DNA from: Neonectria sp. B-13
Taxonomy: Eukaryota > Ascomycota > Sordariomycetes > Hypocreales > Nectriaceae
DNA: 64,000 nt
Reading direction: 5' to 3'
NCBI GenBank assembly: GCA_002682825.1
Contig: NOKP01000012.1
Location: forward strand, 1,364,001-1,428,000
In this document: positions 35,610 through 46,774 of the stretch, one piece after another
Numbering within the stretch: the stretch's first letter is position 1
Layout: the number at the start of each line of letters is the position of its first letter
The notes under the pieces: generated by a model
Told to the model about the DNA's origin: nothing
Seen by the model: the letters and a program-made list of their open reading frames with translations, nothing else
Database searches by the model: none
Position numbers and translations under genes: made by a program

Positions 35610-38600
35610 CTAAAACTTCCATTGGTTGCACCAGTTCATCACTAGGCAAGGCGTAATCTCACTCAGCCGCTCCACTGTCGGACTCCGGGACTTTGCCCTC
35701 TCCATACTGAATTTCACATGCTGGTGTCCTGCTTGATCAGCGATAAGCATGCTTCGGTATGTATCAAGCAGCTTGATAGCCGGATTCTTGCTGATATTCT
35801 TCGTGTCGCCGGCGCTCTTCTCCAGCTTCGAGATCCAGTCTTCGAGACTGGTCAGTTGTTGGATCTGTCCGCCGTAATAGTTCTTCACCGTGATTGCCAA
35901 CTCTGACCATTTGACAGTGGCGGGGTTGACAGCGTGGAAATATCCCGAGATCTCGGAAACTGGGACCTGTACTGTCACGCCTGATATGTCCAAGATGAGT
36001 GCCGCCATATCCTCAATCGGGATCCAGTTGACCACCTGACTTGGGCCGAGGTGGTTAGGCAAGACACCGAGGTGAACCGAGCTTGCAATGAGGCTGGGAA
36101 TAAACTCTTGTCGGTTCCATACGCCCCCGCTGCTCTTGGGACCTGCAATCTGTCCAAGTCGAATCGAAGCTGTTGGGACCCCGGACTCCTTTGCCGCTGC
36201 ATCCAAAATGAGACTCCCGATAAGCTTGGAATGACCATATCCCATTCGAGGAAGCGTTGGGTCCTCCAGTCGTTCTTCGGGCACTGACTCAGTTCCTGTC
36301 CAGCCACTGGCAGTACTGATACTCGACAAGAAGACTATAGGCACGAGCCTCGCAGAAGCAGCTGCAAGGTCAACAAGGTGTCTAACACCGCGGACATGCG
36401 GCTCAAAAGAAGCGACACTGATGTTGAAGTTGACGGGCCATGCATTGTGGATAATGCGATCAACTGTGCCTAGCAACTGCATATACATGGTTGTGCTGAT
36501 ACCAAGCGTGGGAAGCGATAGGTCTGCTTCCAGAAACTCGACCTTTGAGAAGTCGGTGCCCAGCCCACGAGATGCACTCACCGAAGCCTGCCGGGACATG
36601 CCGCCGTCCTGGCCTCGGTTGACAGCAATGACTTTCTTAACAGCCTTCAGCTTGCAGAGATGGTCGAGCAGGTATGACCCGAGAGACCCAGTTGTGCCCG
36701 TGACGAGAACTGTCTGCCTTTCATGAAGAGGTTCTGGTCTTCCTGGGCGTGAGAGCGGCAAGTCTTTGGTGTACCTGGATAGCAGTTCCTTACATGCCTT
36801 TACCTGGCGGTGGGCATCAAGCTCTCTACTCATACCTTCTTGGTTGATAGTCGAGTAGAGGAAGTTAGCTAGTTCCCTTGCTGTGGGGTTTTCGTAAACG
36901 ATACGAGTTGCCAAGATTTCAGGTCCGAGGCGAATGCCTACAACCTCAAGGCCTGTTTCGAGCATCTTAATGGTGCTAATGACTTGCAATGAATCCAGTC
37001 CAACACTGAAAAAATCCGTTTCAACGCCAAGACTGTGTGCCCCAGTCAAGTGCGTGATCAAGCCGATAAGGGAACTCGCCAGAGCCTCCTCGCTACCGAA
37101 ATCCAAGTCGCTAGACGCACCAATACCGTTTACTTGCCCATTCTGGTAGAGTAACTCGATCTCTTTCTCGTGGAGCTTGACGGTTTCTGCTCGTAGCGTG
37201 GTACCTTTCGGAGTGCGCAAGAACGACTTCCCTGGCGGCGATACTCCAATCAGCCACCGTACGATCTGGCCGTGCGCGACGGTTTCTGCGTTGGCCTTTT
37301 GCACGAAAGGCCACACCTCTGCGATGAGTGCTTCAACTGCGTCATCTCCCTCGCATGGTAAAATAGGCTCCAGAAGCAGAGCCGCTTGGAATCGGTCTTG
37401 TCCCACGACCAATGCCCCTTTGACGGAAGGATGGCCTGCGATGATCTCCTCCATGGTCACTGGGTTGAGCTTCTCTCCGTTTGAGAACACAATGACGTCG
37501 TCAACTCGGCCACAGAACATCCAGTGATCGGAAAAAGTTGGGTGAGGCCTGTACAAATCCTTCGTCGACCATTCGTCCAGATCGGGGAATGTATAGAAGA
37601 CGGCTTGATGACCAGGATCTCGAGGGTCTTTCCGACGAACGACGAGCTCATATAGACCATCTTCTCCAAAAGGGCGCCACTCACAGCCCATTATTAGGCT
37701 GTTAAAAATGAAGTACTGCCAGTTCTTCATGTTGGTTTGGAAGTGGATTGGGTAAGGGCAATATCTGGCCTAAGTTAGCAATCTGGTCAACGAAGAACAC
37801 AATGCCAGGGACGTACTCGGTAGCTGCGATACCATTGGAGAGAACGACCCCATGGTTGGTAAGAATTTCGCCAGCCTTTTGCGCGAGATTGCCTACGTAG
37901 AAGATTTAGCCTCCCCTTCCACGGTGCTACTCGCAACTTCTGCTCCGCATGACTTACCTCCACCGAAGGCGACAAACTGCAGTTTCTTCAAGGCAGAAAT
38001 CCCAGCCTCATTCGTGGAAATCTCTTCCAAGATGACAGGCGGCAGAAAAGCTCCTTGAACGCCAGATTTGTTTACGCATTGGATCGCCAGGTCTGCGCTT
38101 AGAGGTCGGTCTGGAATACCCAGAGCAATTGTGACGTCGTAAGCAAGAGTCATGCTTAAAAGTATTAGAATCCCAGCAGCATGGAATAGCGGCATAGCAA
38201 GTAAAATTTTCTCTGCTCGATCTGCCCAGGCTTGGTATTGAGATTTGCCTCCGTGAAGCTCGGGGAGTTCCTGCAGAGCATCCGCGATGACAAAGTTGCC
38301 CTGTTTCACAACGATCGGTTTCGGAATGCCCGTGGAACCGCTGGTGTGAAGAGTAAAAGCCGGGTCCCACCTTCCCTCATCGAAAGTGCGGTTATAGACA
38401 AACGGTGGAGATGTGGCGGCTAGCATCGTGTCAACGCTAGGGACGGTGACTGTCTGCATCTGGTGTTGCCCAATCCATGACTTTACCAAGGGGCTGAGCG
38501 GTTCAGTGTGCCAGAAGATTCGGCACCCAGTTTCTTCCAGAAGTGATTTCTGTGCTTCAGTGCTGTTGCGCGGCGATAGGAGAAGTGCTTGGTAGCCTGC

Positions 38601-38996
38601 TTTGATACATCCCAGTACCATTACAATATATCGAACGTCGTTTGCCCCGATGTATGCGACCTGGCGAATTTGACCTTGAAACCCCGCCCCGTAGCTCTTT
38701 GTGATTTTCCATGCCACCGAGTCAACTGCTCGAGCAATTTCCTTATACGTGACTGGTTTCCAGCCGTCAATCGGGTTGCTGGTCCTTGGTATGAGGATAA
38801 ATGGTCGTGAGGGGTCAGTAGCCGCAGTGCTGTCAACGATGTTGATCATCAATCGTTTTCCGTATTGTGACTTCGCTGTTTGATTTGCTTGATCCATCTT
38901 GGCCGTGGTAAAAGGTCTTCCAGTGTCTTCGGGATGAGACGAGTTGGGCTTGGGGTTATTGCTAGGAGAGGGGTGTGAGAGAAAATCACAAGGCAT
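35610..38996 (-). CDS. NRPS-like enzyme: adenylation - thiolation - thioester reductase
   Basis: This single-module enzyme activates a carboxylic or amino acid as an adenylate, loads it on a carrier and releases it reductively as an aldehyde or alcohol. Introns 37893-37957 and 37765-37816 join three exons (AFGGGNLAQKAG; GIAATEYCPYPIHF). The adenylation domain shows TLHTSGSTGIPKP and, near its end, GRVDDVIVFSNGEKLNP. The carrier site is FFSVGLDSLQVI. The reductase domain has TGTTGSLGSYL and the active-site-like YGHSK. There is no condensation domain. The total is about 1,090 residues. The ATG at 38996 or the one at 38897 (MDQANQTAKSQYGKRL) may be the start; the homologous part begins at the latter. 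It lies next to the oxidase and OCD-family genes, which makes a small biosynthetic cluster likely. Confidence 0.92.
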
Positions 38997-40446
38997 CTAT
39001 AAGAAGGCTTCAATATTCTCGTAATCATCTTGTTTAGGACTTGCGTACGATATCATGGGGCTGTCAATGCTGTTATCTTGCTCCCGCTGTGAGTCATGAA
39101 AATCTGCCGTCCCGTGTTGGGTGGAGCGCATGTGACATCAGGGCCACCGTCTCGTCTTGTGGAAAGCTGAGCCATCGGGTATTTCGGAGGCCGAGGCCAA
39201 AAGAGGGTGTCGAGCTGAAACAAAGTCTCACATTCCTCCACTCACAAGAGGGGAAATGCTTGCCCGCCTTCAATATGCATACTTCAAAGACAAATTTAAC
39301 CACCTATCTAGGCTTGAATTGAATATGACTGCATTGGCGCTTACCTGCGGTGTGGAAGTCTTTCTCCGCAACGAGTAGGGAGTTGCGCAACCCTCGGTCT
39401 GAGCGCAACCACCGATACGGGGAGATTCAGTAGCGTCAGTTTCACAACTCCTTGTGCTACTCCCATGCCTATCACAACCCTCTTCCCTCTGGGATCGGCT
39501 TTAGAAGAGACGCTCATAAGTCACATTCTGCTGTACCTTCGTCGCTCTTAATAAGGATGCCGTCAAACATTGGATTGGAGGGAATATTGGTACTCGATCC
39601 TTCCTACCTATTTCACCTGACCCATTCCGTCAGCCGACCTCGGATTCTCCCGTGCCTTTTTTAGTGCTATACGTGCATATTTAGCAATAATGGCCATAGG
39701 TGCGGAGACTTGCCTGTCGAGCCAACTCCATAATATCCATACCATCCCATCTGTTTATATAAATACTAAATTAAACCCATCTATGAGACATAAGACACGC
39801 ACGCTGATGCTAAACACATGGGATAGATATTGCTACCAAAGCAACCGTATCGTGGGTTTTCCTTGACACTTCGAAGCAATGATGGTATTTTGTCTGTGAC
39901 ATGCGTCTAACCATATCAACCTGGCTGTCTTCATTATTGCCGCCAGCATCCAACTTACAACGTTAACAGGTTTACCTCCCGCAACCTCGATTTCACATTA
40001 CGATGACTCCTCATAGAAACCATTCCACGTTTTCTATATAATCAGGCCGTCTTTGCTTTGGTTTCTCGCGCAATATCTAATCCATGACTTAAAATAATGT
40101 ACCAGCAGTGAAAGGGACATTGATCTCTTTCAAGTTTTCAATGTTATGGCCCAGGCTGTGGGTAGATCGTTCGCCTGACACACGGATACAGACCCAGAGC
40201 AAGAGATTTATAAAATTATTCACACATCGGGTGCATCTTGCGAGGAAGACAGCGGGAATCCCATGAACAATGACCTAGTGAGATCATGGGATGTTAGAAG
40301 TTGGATGCCAAATACATTTTTAATCGCTTAACGACTCGCGAACCAACTCGTTCATTTTAGTACTCTCTAGTGACACCTATTTTACGAAAACATCTTTCAA
40401 CGGGCCTCAGAAATCCATCCGAAGGACGAGTTAACCCAGGAACAGT
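38997..40446. other. Noncoding region upstream of the NRPS-like gene
   Basis: No gene is recognised. Several short frames lack motifs, and base composition drifts toward AT from about 39660. Confidence 0.35.
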
Positions 40447-41175
40447 TTAATCACAGGGTCTAAGAAGGCCATGATTTCACAGGGCTTGAAACACTGCGGC
40501 GCCCTCAATACCCTTGTCCGGCTCTACGCTGAGGCACATTGTCTCGCCACAACCAAACGATGGAAAGCTTGGGACCGTATGATCGCAAGAAATACGATTT
40601 CTGGGCCCAGGAACTTGAAACTCTTCATTTCAGTCCATATAATCAAATCTTTCAACCGGGGTTTGGGCCAGGAAGTGTTGCTACTTTCTTTGAGGATAGG
40701 AAAGCGCTCTATTTGAGCTCTTGAACAAACCAGTCATCGCGTATCTCAAGAGCAGAGTTCTTCTGCTCGCATACCAAAACACTTGCAGTGGTGGATAAAG
40801 GCTTGTTCCCCAGCTACGTATCCGAAGCGTGGGAAACCGGGTACCTGCCTTTATGCTCCTTTGGTGCAGCGAAATTCACTTCAAGTCGCGGGCTTCTATG
40901 CGACATCTTGTGAATGTTACACCCAGGAGTTTATCACTGCGCGCTCTGAGGATGGCTCTGTTGGTTTTTACAATGATCTTTTCGCTGGAATCTGCCGAGA
41001 ACTGACCGTTTTGATCTCAGACACTCTAGAATTCAACGAGCGACATGGTGGACAATGTTTCTCATAGTATCATGCTTTGCGGTGTTCGCATGATTTACTT
41101 TGGAGACAGAGGAACGTTACAGGAGCTAGCATACTCGAGACTTTTCTGGCACGGGCGAACATATGGTACGTAACT
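40447..41175 (+). pseudogene. Possible relic of an unrecognised gene
   Basis: Consecutive plus-strand frames carry protein-like segments: MESLGPYDRKKYDFWAQE at 40560, then, in shifted frames, LFPSYVSEAWETGYLPL near 40800 and MVDNVSHSIMLCGVRMIYF followed by FGDRGTLQELAYSRLFWHG near 41045-41155, ending before a GTACGT donor-like site. Each stretch is too short and the frames too often broken for a normal gene. I do not recognise the family. Confidence 0.3.
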
Positions 41176-42323
41176 GGACACTAGCAAGTAGTTGGGTCGT
41201 GATTGTTGGGAAGATGGCTGTTGCCTGGCATGCTGAAAGGAATGCTTTTGACCATGTGTTAGTCGTCGAAGTTTGGCACATCGGAGTTTACGCACGTCGG
41301 ATCTCTGTGCTCCGATACTGCATGGCATCCTGCGCTCGCTTCTGCTTCCTCCCAGTTCAGTGAAACCATCCACGACGAATTGAATGACCTCAGAAGCAAA
41401 GTGGTGTTATTATATCTGGTCTACATGCAAGCCACGCAATACTATGAGATAGTCCGGCTTCCAAATAAATGCATCCTGAATCCCGAATGTCCGGGGTGAA
41501 TGATAAATTTACGGAAGGCCGAATAACTCCTATAAACCAGAACGATTGGGCGATTAATTGACCATCCCTTTACAACAGCTAGGCAGATTGGCTGGACCGA
41601 TCCACTTCTTCAGCTACTCGGGTAGGCTGGAATCAAAGATACATCGCTTCCCACTTAGATTAGGTATACTAAAACTCCCAACAATACTTCTATATATACG
41701 TCACAACATCACACTCAACTAGGCTACTGCTTCTAGATTGAGATGGCTTTACCGTAGATTAGAAGGGGCTGCTATCTTCAATGTTGATTAAGGCAGACCG
41801 TAGAGGTAAAGGCCATCGTCGAAGGCGTCTGCACATTTAAGCACATGATTAATCAAGTGTAGAGTAAACGTGATGTTAATATTTATGAAGTTACTAAAAG
41901 TAGCTGTATTTCACCTGCTGACGGGCAACTGAGAGCGGGATAAAGGATGGATCGGTACGGCAACTTACCTTGGTTGTTATGAAGGGACAGGGCGCTCGAG
42001 GAAATACTTGGGTGCAACCATCTGCCTTTGAGCTAATAAGGGTGTAATATCGGCATACCGTAAGCGTTAGGATCAACGGGTCGTAGACGTCACCTGCTTA
42101 TGATGATCTTCCTCTCGGTCGACACTACTCCGTCGGCTTCAAAATAGCCCAGCCAACGCCGTCAAACGCGGGGTCGTCTGACAAACCACCAGCCGGAGCT
42201 CGGTGTTGCTGTCAACGCACCTATATAAGCGGGTATGCTCAGGGCATTCTTCCTCTAACAGACAACCAAATTTTCATCCGACAACACATTCGATACTAGG
42301 AATTGAAAGACGTGTGATCAGAC
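41176..42323 (+). promoter_or_regulatory. Upstream region of the dehydrogenase gene with TATA box and CreA-like site
   Basis: No gene is recognised. TATATAA at 42222-42228 lies about 96 bp before the ATG. GCGGGG at 42168-42173 fits the CreA consensus SYGGRG; a single such site is weak evidence for carbon repression. Confidence 0.4.
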
Positions 42324-43515
42324 ATGGCACAAAATGTATGCGACCCAATCGTCAATTGGACTGGTGTTGTAGCATTTCACTTTACTGACATTTGACAGAA
42401 CCTTTCTTGCCTTCTTTACGGTGCTGGGAAAGTCCGTTTCGAGGAGCGACCGAGCCCAGAGATCGAGGATCCTCACGACATCTTAATTCGCATCTCTTAT
42501 GTCGGCGTCTGTGGCAGCGATGTAAGTCATGCTACGCTCGAGACCGCCCATATCTCAGTATTGATGCTCAGACCTTCAGGTCCATTTCTGGATGCACGGC
42601 GGCGTGTTGAGGAAGGTCTCAGAAGATGAGCCTCTTGTCATGGGCCACGAAGCTTCGGGAATCGTCCACTCAATTGGCTCAGCGGTAACCAGCATCAAGC
42701 CGGGCGATCGCGTCGCTGTCGAACCAGGATTTCCCTGCCGGCGATGCAAGCGTTGCAAGGCGGGAAAATACAACCTCTGTCCCGATATGCGATTCGCCGC
42801 GGATCCTCCTCGCACCCACGGCACACTGACTCGCCTCTTCAAGATTCCAGAGGACTTTGCCTACAAGATTCCTGATTCTGTCAGCCTGAAGGAAGCTGTC
42901 CTGGTGGAGCCCTTGAGCGTTGCAGTCCATGCCGCCCGTCTATCGGAGTTGAAGCCCGGCCAGACTGTCCTGGTTCTTGGCTCTGGAACGATTGGGCTGC
43001 TTGCAGCCGCGACAGCTAAAGCGTTTGGAGCCAGAGCGGTATTCATCTCTGACATAAAGCAAGCCAAACTCGATTTTGCAAAGGGATTCGTGGATTGTTC
43101 CACCTTCATGCCCTCTTTCGACGCAACGCCAGAGGAAGACGCATCGAGGTTCTGCGAAGAAATGAAGCTCGAAGACGGCGTTGATGTCGTCTTAGAGTGC
43201 ACCGGAGTTGAAGCATCTGTCCAGACCGGCATCTACGCTTTGGCGGTGGGTGGTATCTTCGTACAGATAGGATTGGGCAAGGCGATGCAGTCATTCCCTA
43301 TCCTCGCCATGGGCGAAAAGGAGATGGTCTTCAAAACGTCTTTCCGCTACGGGCCTGGCGATTATGACGTTGCTCTTGATTTGCTCGGCTCTGGGAAAGT
43401 GTCTGTCAAGTCGTTGATCAGCAGTGAAGTGCCGTTTGAGCGTGCACCAGAGGCTTGGGAAAGGACAAGAAAGGGTGAAGGCATTAAAAACCTGATACGA
43501 GGAGTGCAGGATTGA
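42324..43515 (+). CDS. Zinc-dependent polyol (sorbitol/xylitol-type) dehydrogenase
   Basis: This is an MDR-superfamily enzyme that oxidises polyols with NAD. Three exons: 42324-42335 (MAQN), 42399-42521 and 42580-43515, giving NLSCLLYGAGKVRFEERP and VGVCGSDVHFWMHGG across the junctions. The catalytic zinc ligands are Cys in GVCGSD, His in GHEASG and Glu in this block; the structural zinc site is PCRRCKRCKAGKYNLC. Cofactor binding is at GSGTIGLL. Length (about 356 residues) and motif order match fungal sorbitol, xylitol or L-arabinitol dehydrogenases; which one cannot be decided here. It lies between the NRPS-like gene and the regulator/exporter pair and could be either catabolic or a tailoring enzyme. 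Confidence 0.93.
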
Positions 43516-43750
43516 TTCATGCTGTAATTAGGAGAGAAGGGAAAATATTGAGTACATCTGGTGAGATTGAATGGCCTTGTAGGTTTTGTCTCCTTTGTAA
43601 ATTAAGTCCTGCTTTGTTGGCTCTTCAAAGATGAGCAGCAGCTCCTTTGTGAGGCGTCAGCCAACATAGTATCAGTTCGTAGTACATGATTATAGCATGT
43701 CGATTGAAAACCATTATTACAGGTCGAAATAACGAGATCATTAGCCTTGC

Positions 43751-46116
43751 CTAAGATAGCCATTCATTGGGATCAAAGTCCAACCAGTCCTCCTCCATCA
43801 TTCCCATAACGGATCGATTCCCAGAAAACCAATCTTCTAATCGAGGTGCTTGGTTTACAGTCGGGACAGAACCTGGCCCAAGTTCGCTGCCAGAAAGTAC
43901 GCTCTCCGCTTGTGGCTCAGGCATGAAGCCCAGCTGGGAAAAATACATGTCAAAGTCGTTTCCTACCATGATCATGTCTTGGTCATGCCGTGCCTGAGTC
44001 TTGGTCCCGATATAAAGAGCGGCTACTTGGTGAAGGACCTTGCAAAGACGTTGAAACTTATCGATGGCGGGTGACATAGATATAACGGGCTGTAGACTAG
44101 CTGCGAACTGGTCGAGTCGCTGGAGATCTTCGGCGTTGGACGTCTCGATGACGTGACAGAAGAGGACAGTGAAAGGGGTGAAGGGAGCGTATAGAATCGT
44201 CCTACTGTGTATTAGCGACGAGCATTGGCCTTAATTGTAACAACTTACCAATTCAAATATCCCAGCATCGCAAAGCGACTGTCCGAAGTGAGCTTCATGC
44301 ACTCTTCGTGGCATCTGAATGCCATTCTCGCCGCTTCGATGCACTCGGAATTAAAGGTGCTGGGGAAACCCGGTACGCTTGGGATAGCGCGATATATCAG
44401 AGTCAAAGACGCCAGGTGACTGACCTGACCCGACTTAAGGATCATGTCGAGCGACATGGCGCGCCGTTGCTGGGGGCTGCTATCTTCGATTCCTGCGACC
44501 TGGATCATGCCGTTTTCCTGCTTCACTGCCGCCGATACCGCTTCCAAGACTTGCCACTGCTGCTTCATACTTTGCACTAGAAGTCGTGCTGTCTCGACTT
44601 GCTGTTCTGGCTGTCGAGTCGTAGCTGCCGGGCTGTACAGTTTCTCATACACTTCACCGAGCACACTCCCCGTCTTGATCCAAGCATTCAGCATGTCCTT
44701 CCATGGTTCGGTCATGTGAATATTGCCGAAGCGGCGTGGCGCCGAAATATCCCAGTCTTGCATGACGGAGTTGCGTCCGAACCGCAGCGAGAGGCCCTTG
44801 TCCATCATGTAGCAAAACCAGAAGATGGAGGACTTTGTATCGTTTGCGCCGTTTTCGGCATCCTCGAGACGATGCCAGCCCAGCGTCTGGCACATGGCCG
44901 CTGCAGCGCTGTTGAGCTGGTAGCCAAGCGTGAACTTGGAGATCTCAATGGAGTATGTTGCCTGCTGGTAATTAGAAAGGAGATGACTGATAATTAGACT
45001 ATGGGTAATACATACACCCAGTAATAGAGCCTCTATCATCTCTTTGTTGGGGAGATGCAGCAGCGGCCAGTTGGAAAGGGCAGTCTCCAGGTTATCCCTG
45101 CAGAGATGGTGGTATTCGAGGCACTGTCCACTCTGGGACTCGTCGGTGACTGACTTCTCCTGGAAGAGGTAGTATAGACCGACATTGACAATAACGAAGA
45201 CAGCAATGCTGTACTCCTCGGTGGCGAAGTAGACCTTGCGACAGCACTCGATGAAATATTTTATGTTGATGAATGAGCAGCTCGTGACGAATGCCATAGG
45301 CGGCGTGGCTTTGTCGTGTCAGAACTTCAGCATCAGCTTGTTGTAATTCATAACTTACTTTCAATCTCGCGCAATATCTTCAGCACAACATCTATCGGTG
45401 GCATGGGGAGCTGACTAATGCCTCCTTGAGGAACAGGCTTCTGGTGAGTGAACATGGCCTCGTGCGAGACTCCATTTCGGTCCTGCATGTGAACAATCTG
45501 CCGCAGGGAAGCCAGGGCATTCTGGATGTCGGGGTTGGGCTGTTGACCCAAAGGGGTGCTCGTCGTCACTGCTTGTTCGAGGAAGGCGCCAGCAGAAATG
45601 GCCTGGGACGTCATGGACGAGCTGCCCTCGAAGGTCTGGTCGTTGTCGCTATCCGCACTGGGAGGAGATGCCTTGTAGACGTTGTTGGACAAGGTGACAC
45701 CAACGCTGGGGCGTGTATGAGTTGGTGCGGACGATTTGCTGGAGGCATCATCACGATGAAGATATGTTGTAATTTTGGCAAGCATCTTCTCGATTCCCGT
45801 GAGGCGGGCGGCCAAGTGGTCGATCTTCCGCTCACTGTGTCAACGCCATTGATCAGCGGGTAATCAATTTCAGACACATGATATGATGCTCACTATTGGT
45901 TGGAGATCATGACCCTCTGCCTCACCTCCCTGGGTTTCTGCCCGATGCCAGTCGAGATGCATTCCCTCTGCGCCGCCCGGCAATTGGAGCACGGAACCCC
46001 TTTGTCCTTGTCGCAGCGGATCTGTCATTGCCTTAGAACCATGTTCACCAGGGACAGACGGGAAGATGACTCACCTTTCGAGAGCGACATTGATCACACT
46101 GTCGTCGAAGAACCAT
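43751..46116 (-). CDS. Zn2Cys6 fungal transcription factor, divergent from the ABC exporter
   Basis: The start is the ATG at 46116. The first exon MVLRRQCDQCRSRK joins, across an intron with donor GTGAGT, to IRCDKDKGVPCSNC and then RAAQRECISTG, completing a CX2CX6C...CX2CX6C zinc cluster. A coiled-coil-like segment follows (ERKIDHLAARLTGIEKM). The middle part shows the Fungal_trans pattern with LGWHRLEDAENG and SSIFWFCYMMDKGLSLRFGR. The C-terminus is acidic (MMEEDWLDFDPNEW), as in activation domains. The gene has six or seven exons. Its start faces that of the ABC exporter over 658 bp, so it is the leading candidate to control that exporter and perhaps the nearby biosynthetic genes. Confidence 0.9.
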
Positions 46117-46774
46117 AATACTACCGGTCAATAATTTTGAAAGAAGTCGTAAACATGGGAGGAAGTTGAACGCACAGCTCTTCGAGGACCGTCCGACTCC
46201 GGGCCGTCGGGCGCCGCCTCAGCCATTGGATAGGATTACCGAGAAGTCTAGGAATGGGATGAGAGGGCTCGTTCCGCGTCTTGGAAATGGATGCGACCAA
46301 GAAGGACGACTGGAAATGGGTTAACCGACTTAACTTACGTAGAAGATGTAGATTAAGATGTCTACGGGGCGCGGACGCCGAGCCTTGCTTAATCACGGCG
46401 CCGAAAACGTCCTAGCTCGGTCCGCCGGAGCCCCGGGACGCCGATTGGCCACGTCCGCTGACGTGGGCCGCGCTCACTTACTGTGCAATTCGCCCTCCCA
46501 CAAGGCTTTCTCTGTACTGCTCGAAATGAGGCCTTCACTCCGGGCCCCCGGAGCCCCGAATGGTCCTCTCGGGCTCGAGTGCCGGCGGCATTCACCAGTA
46601 AGTGGAACCCCCAATTTCCACTTGATAAGACAAACCAGGCGTTAAGTTCTATAAAGAATTAGCCAAGACTGCATCTACCTGGTGTCGTTTGTCTCTCTAC
46701 CATCAACCCACCACACTCCTTTCTACTTTTCTTACCTAAAAACAACTTCACTCTTTACGCTGAATACTCAAGCA
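46117..46774. promoter_or_regulatory. Shared regulator/ABC-exporter promoter with palindromic CGG sites
   Basis: The interval contains a perfect inverted repeat CTCCGGG-CC-CCCGGAG at 46538-46553, which includes CGG-N4-CCG. The 11-mer CCGGAGCCCCG occurs twice in direct orientation, at 46425-46435 and 46548-46558. An inverted CCAAT box (ATTGG) is at 46444-46448. Symmetric CGG half-sites are the usual Zn2Cys6 target form. Confidence 0.55.

Noticed and set aside
46682..46774. N-terminal extension of the ABC exporter
   Set aside because: It begins at GTG in the leader; the first ATG is at 46775.
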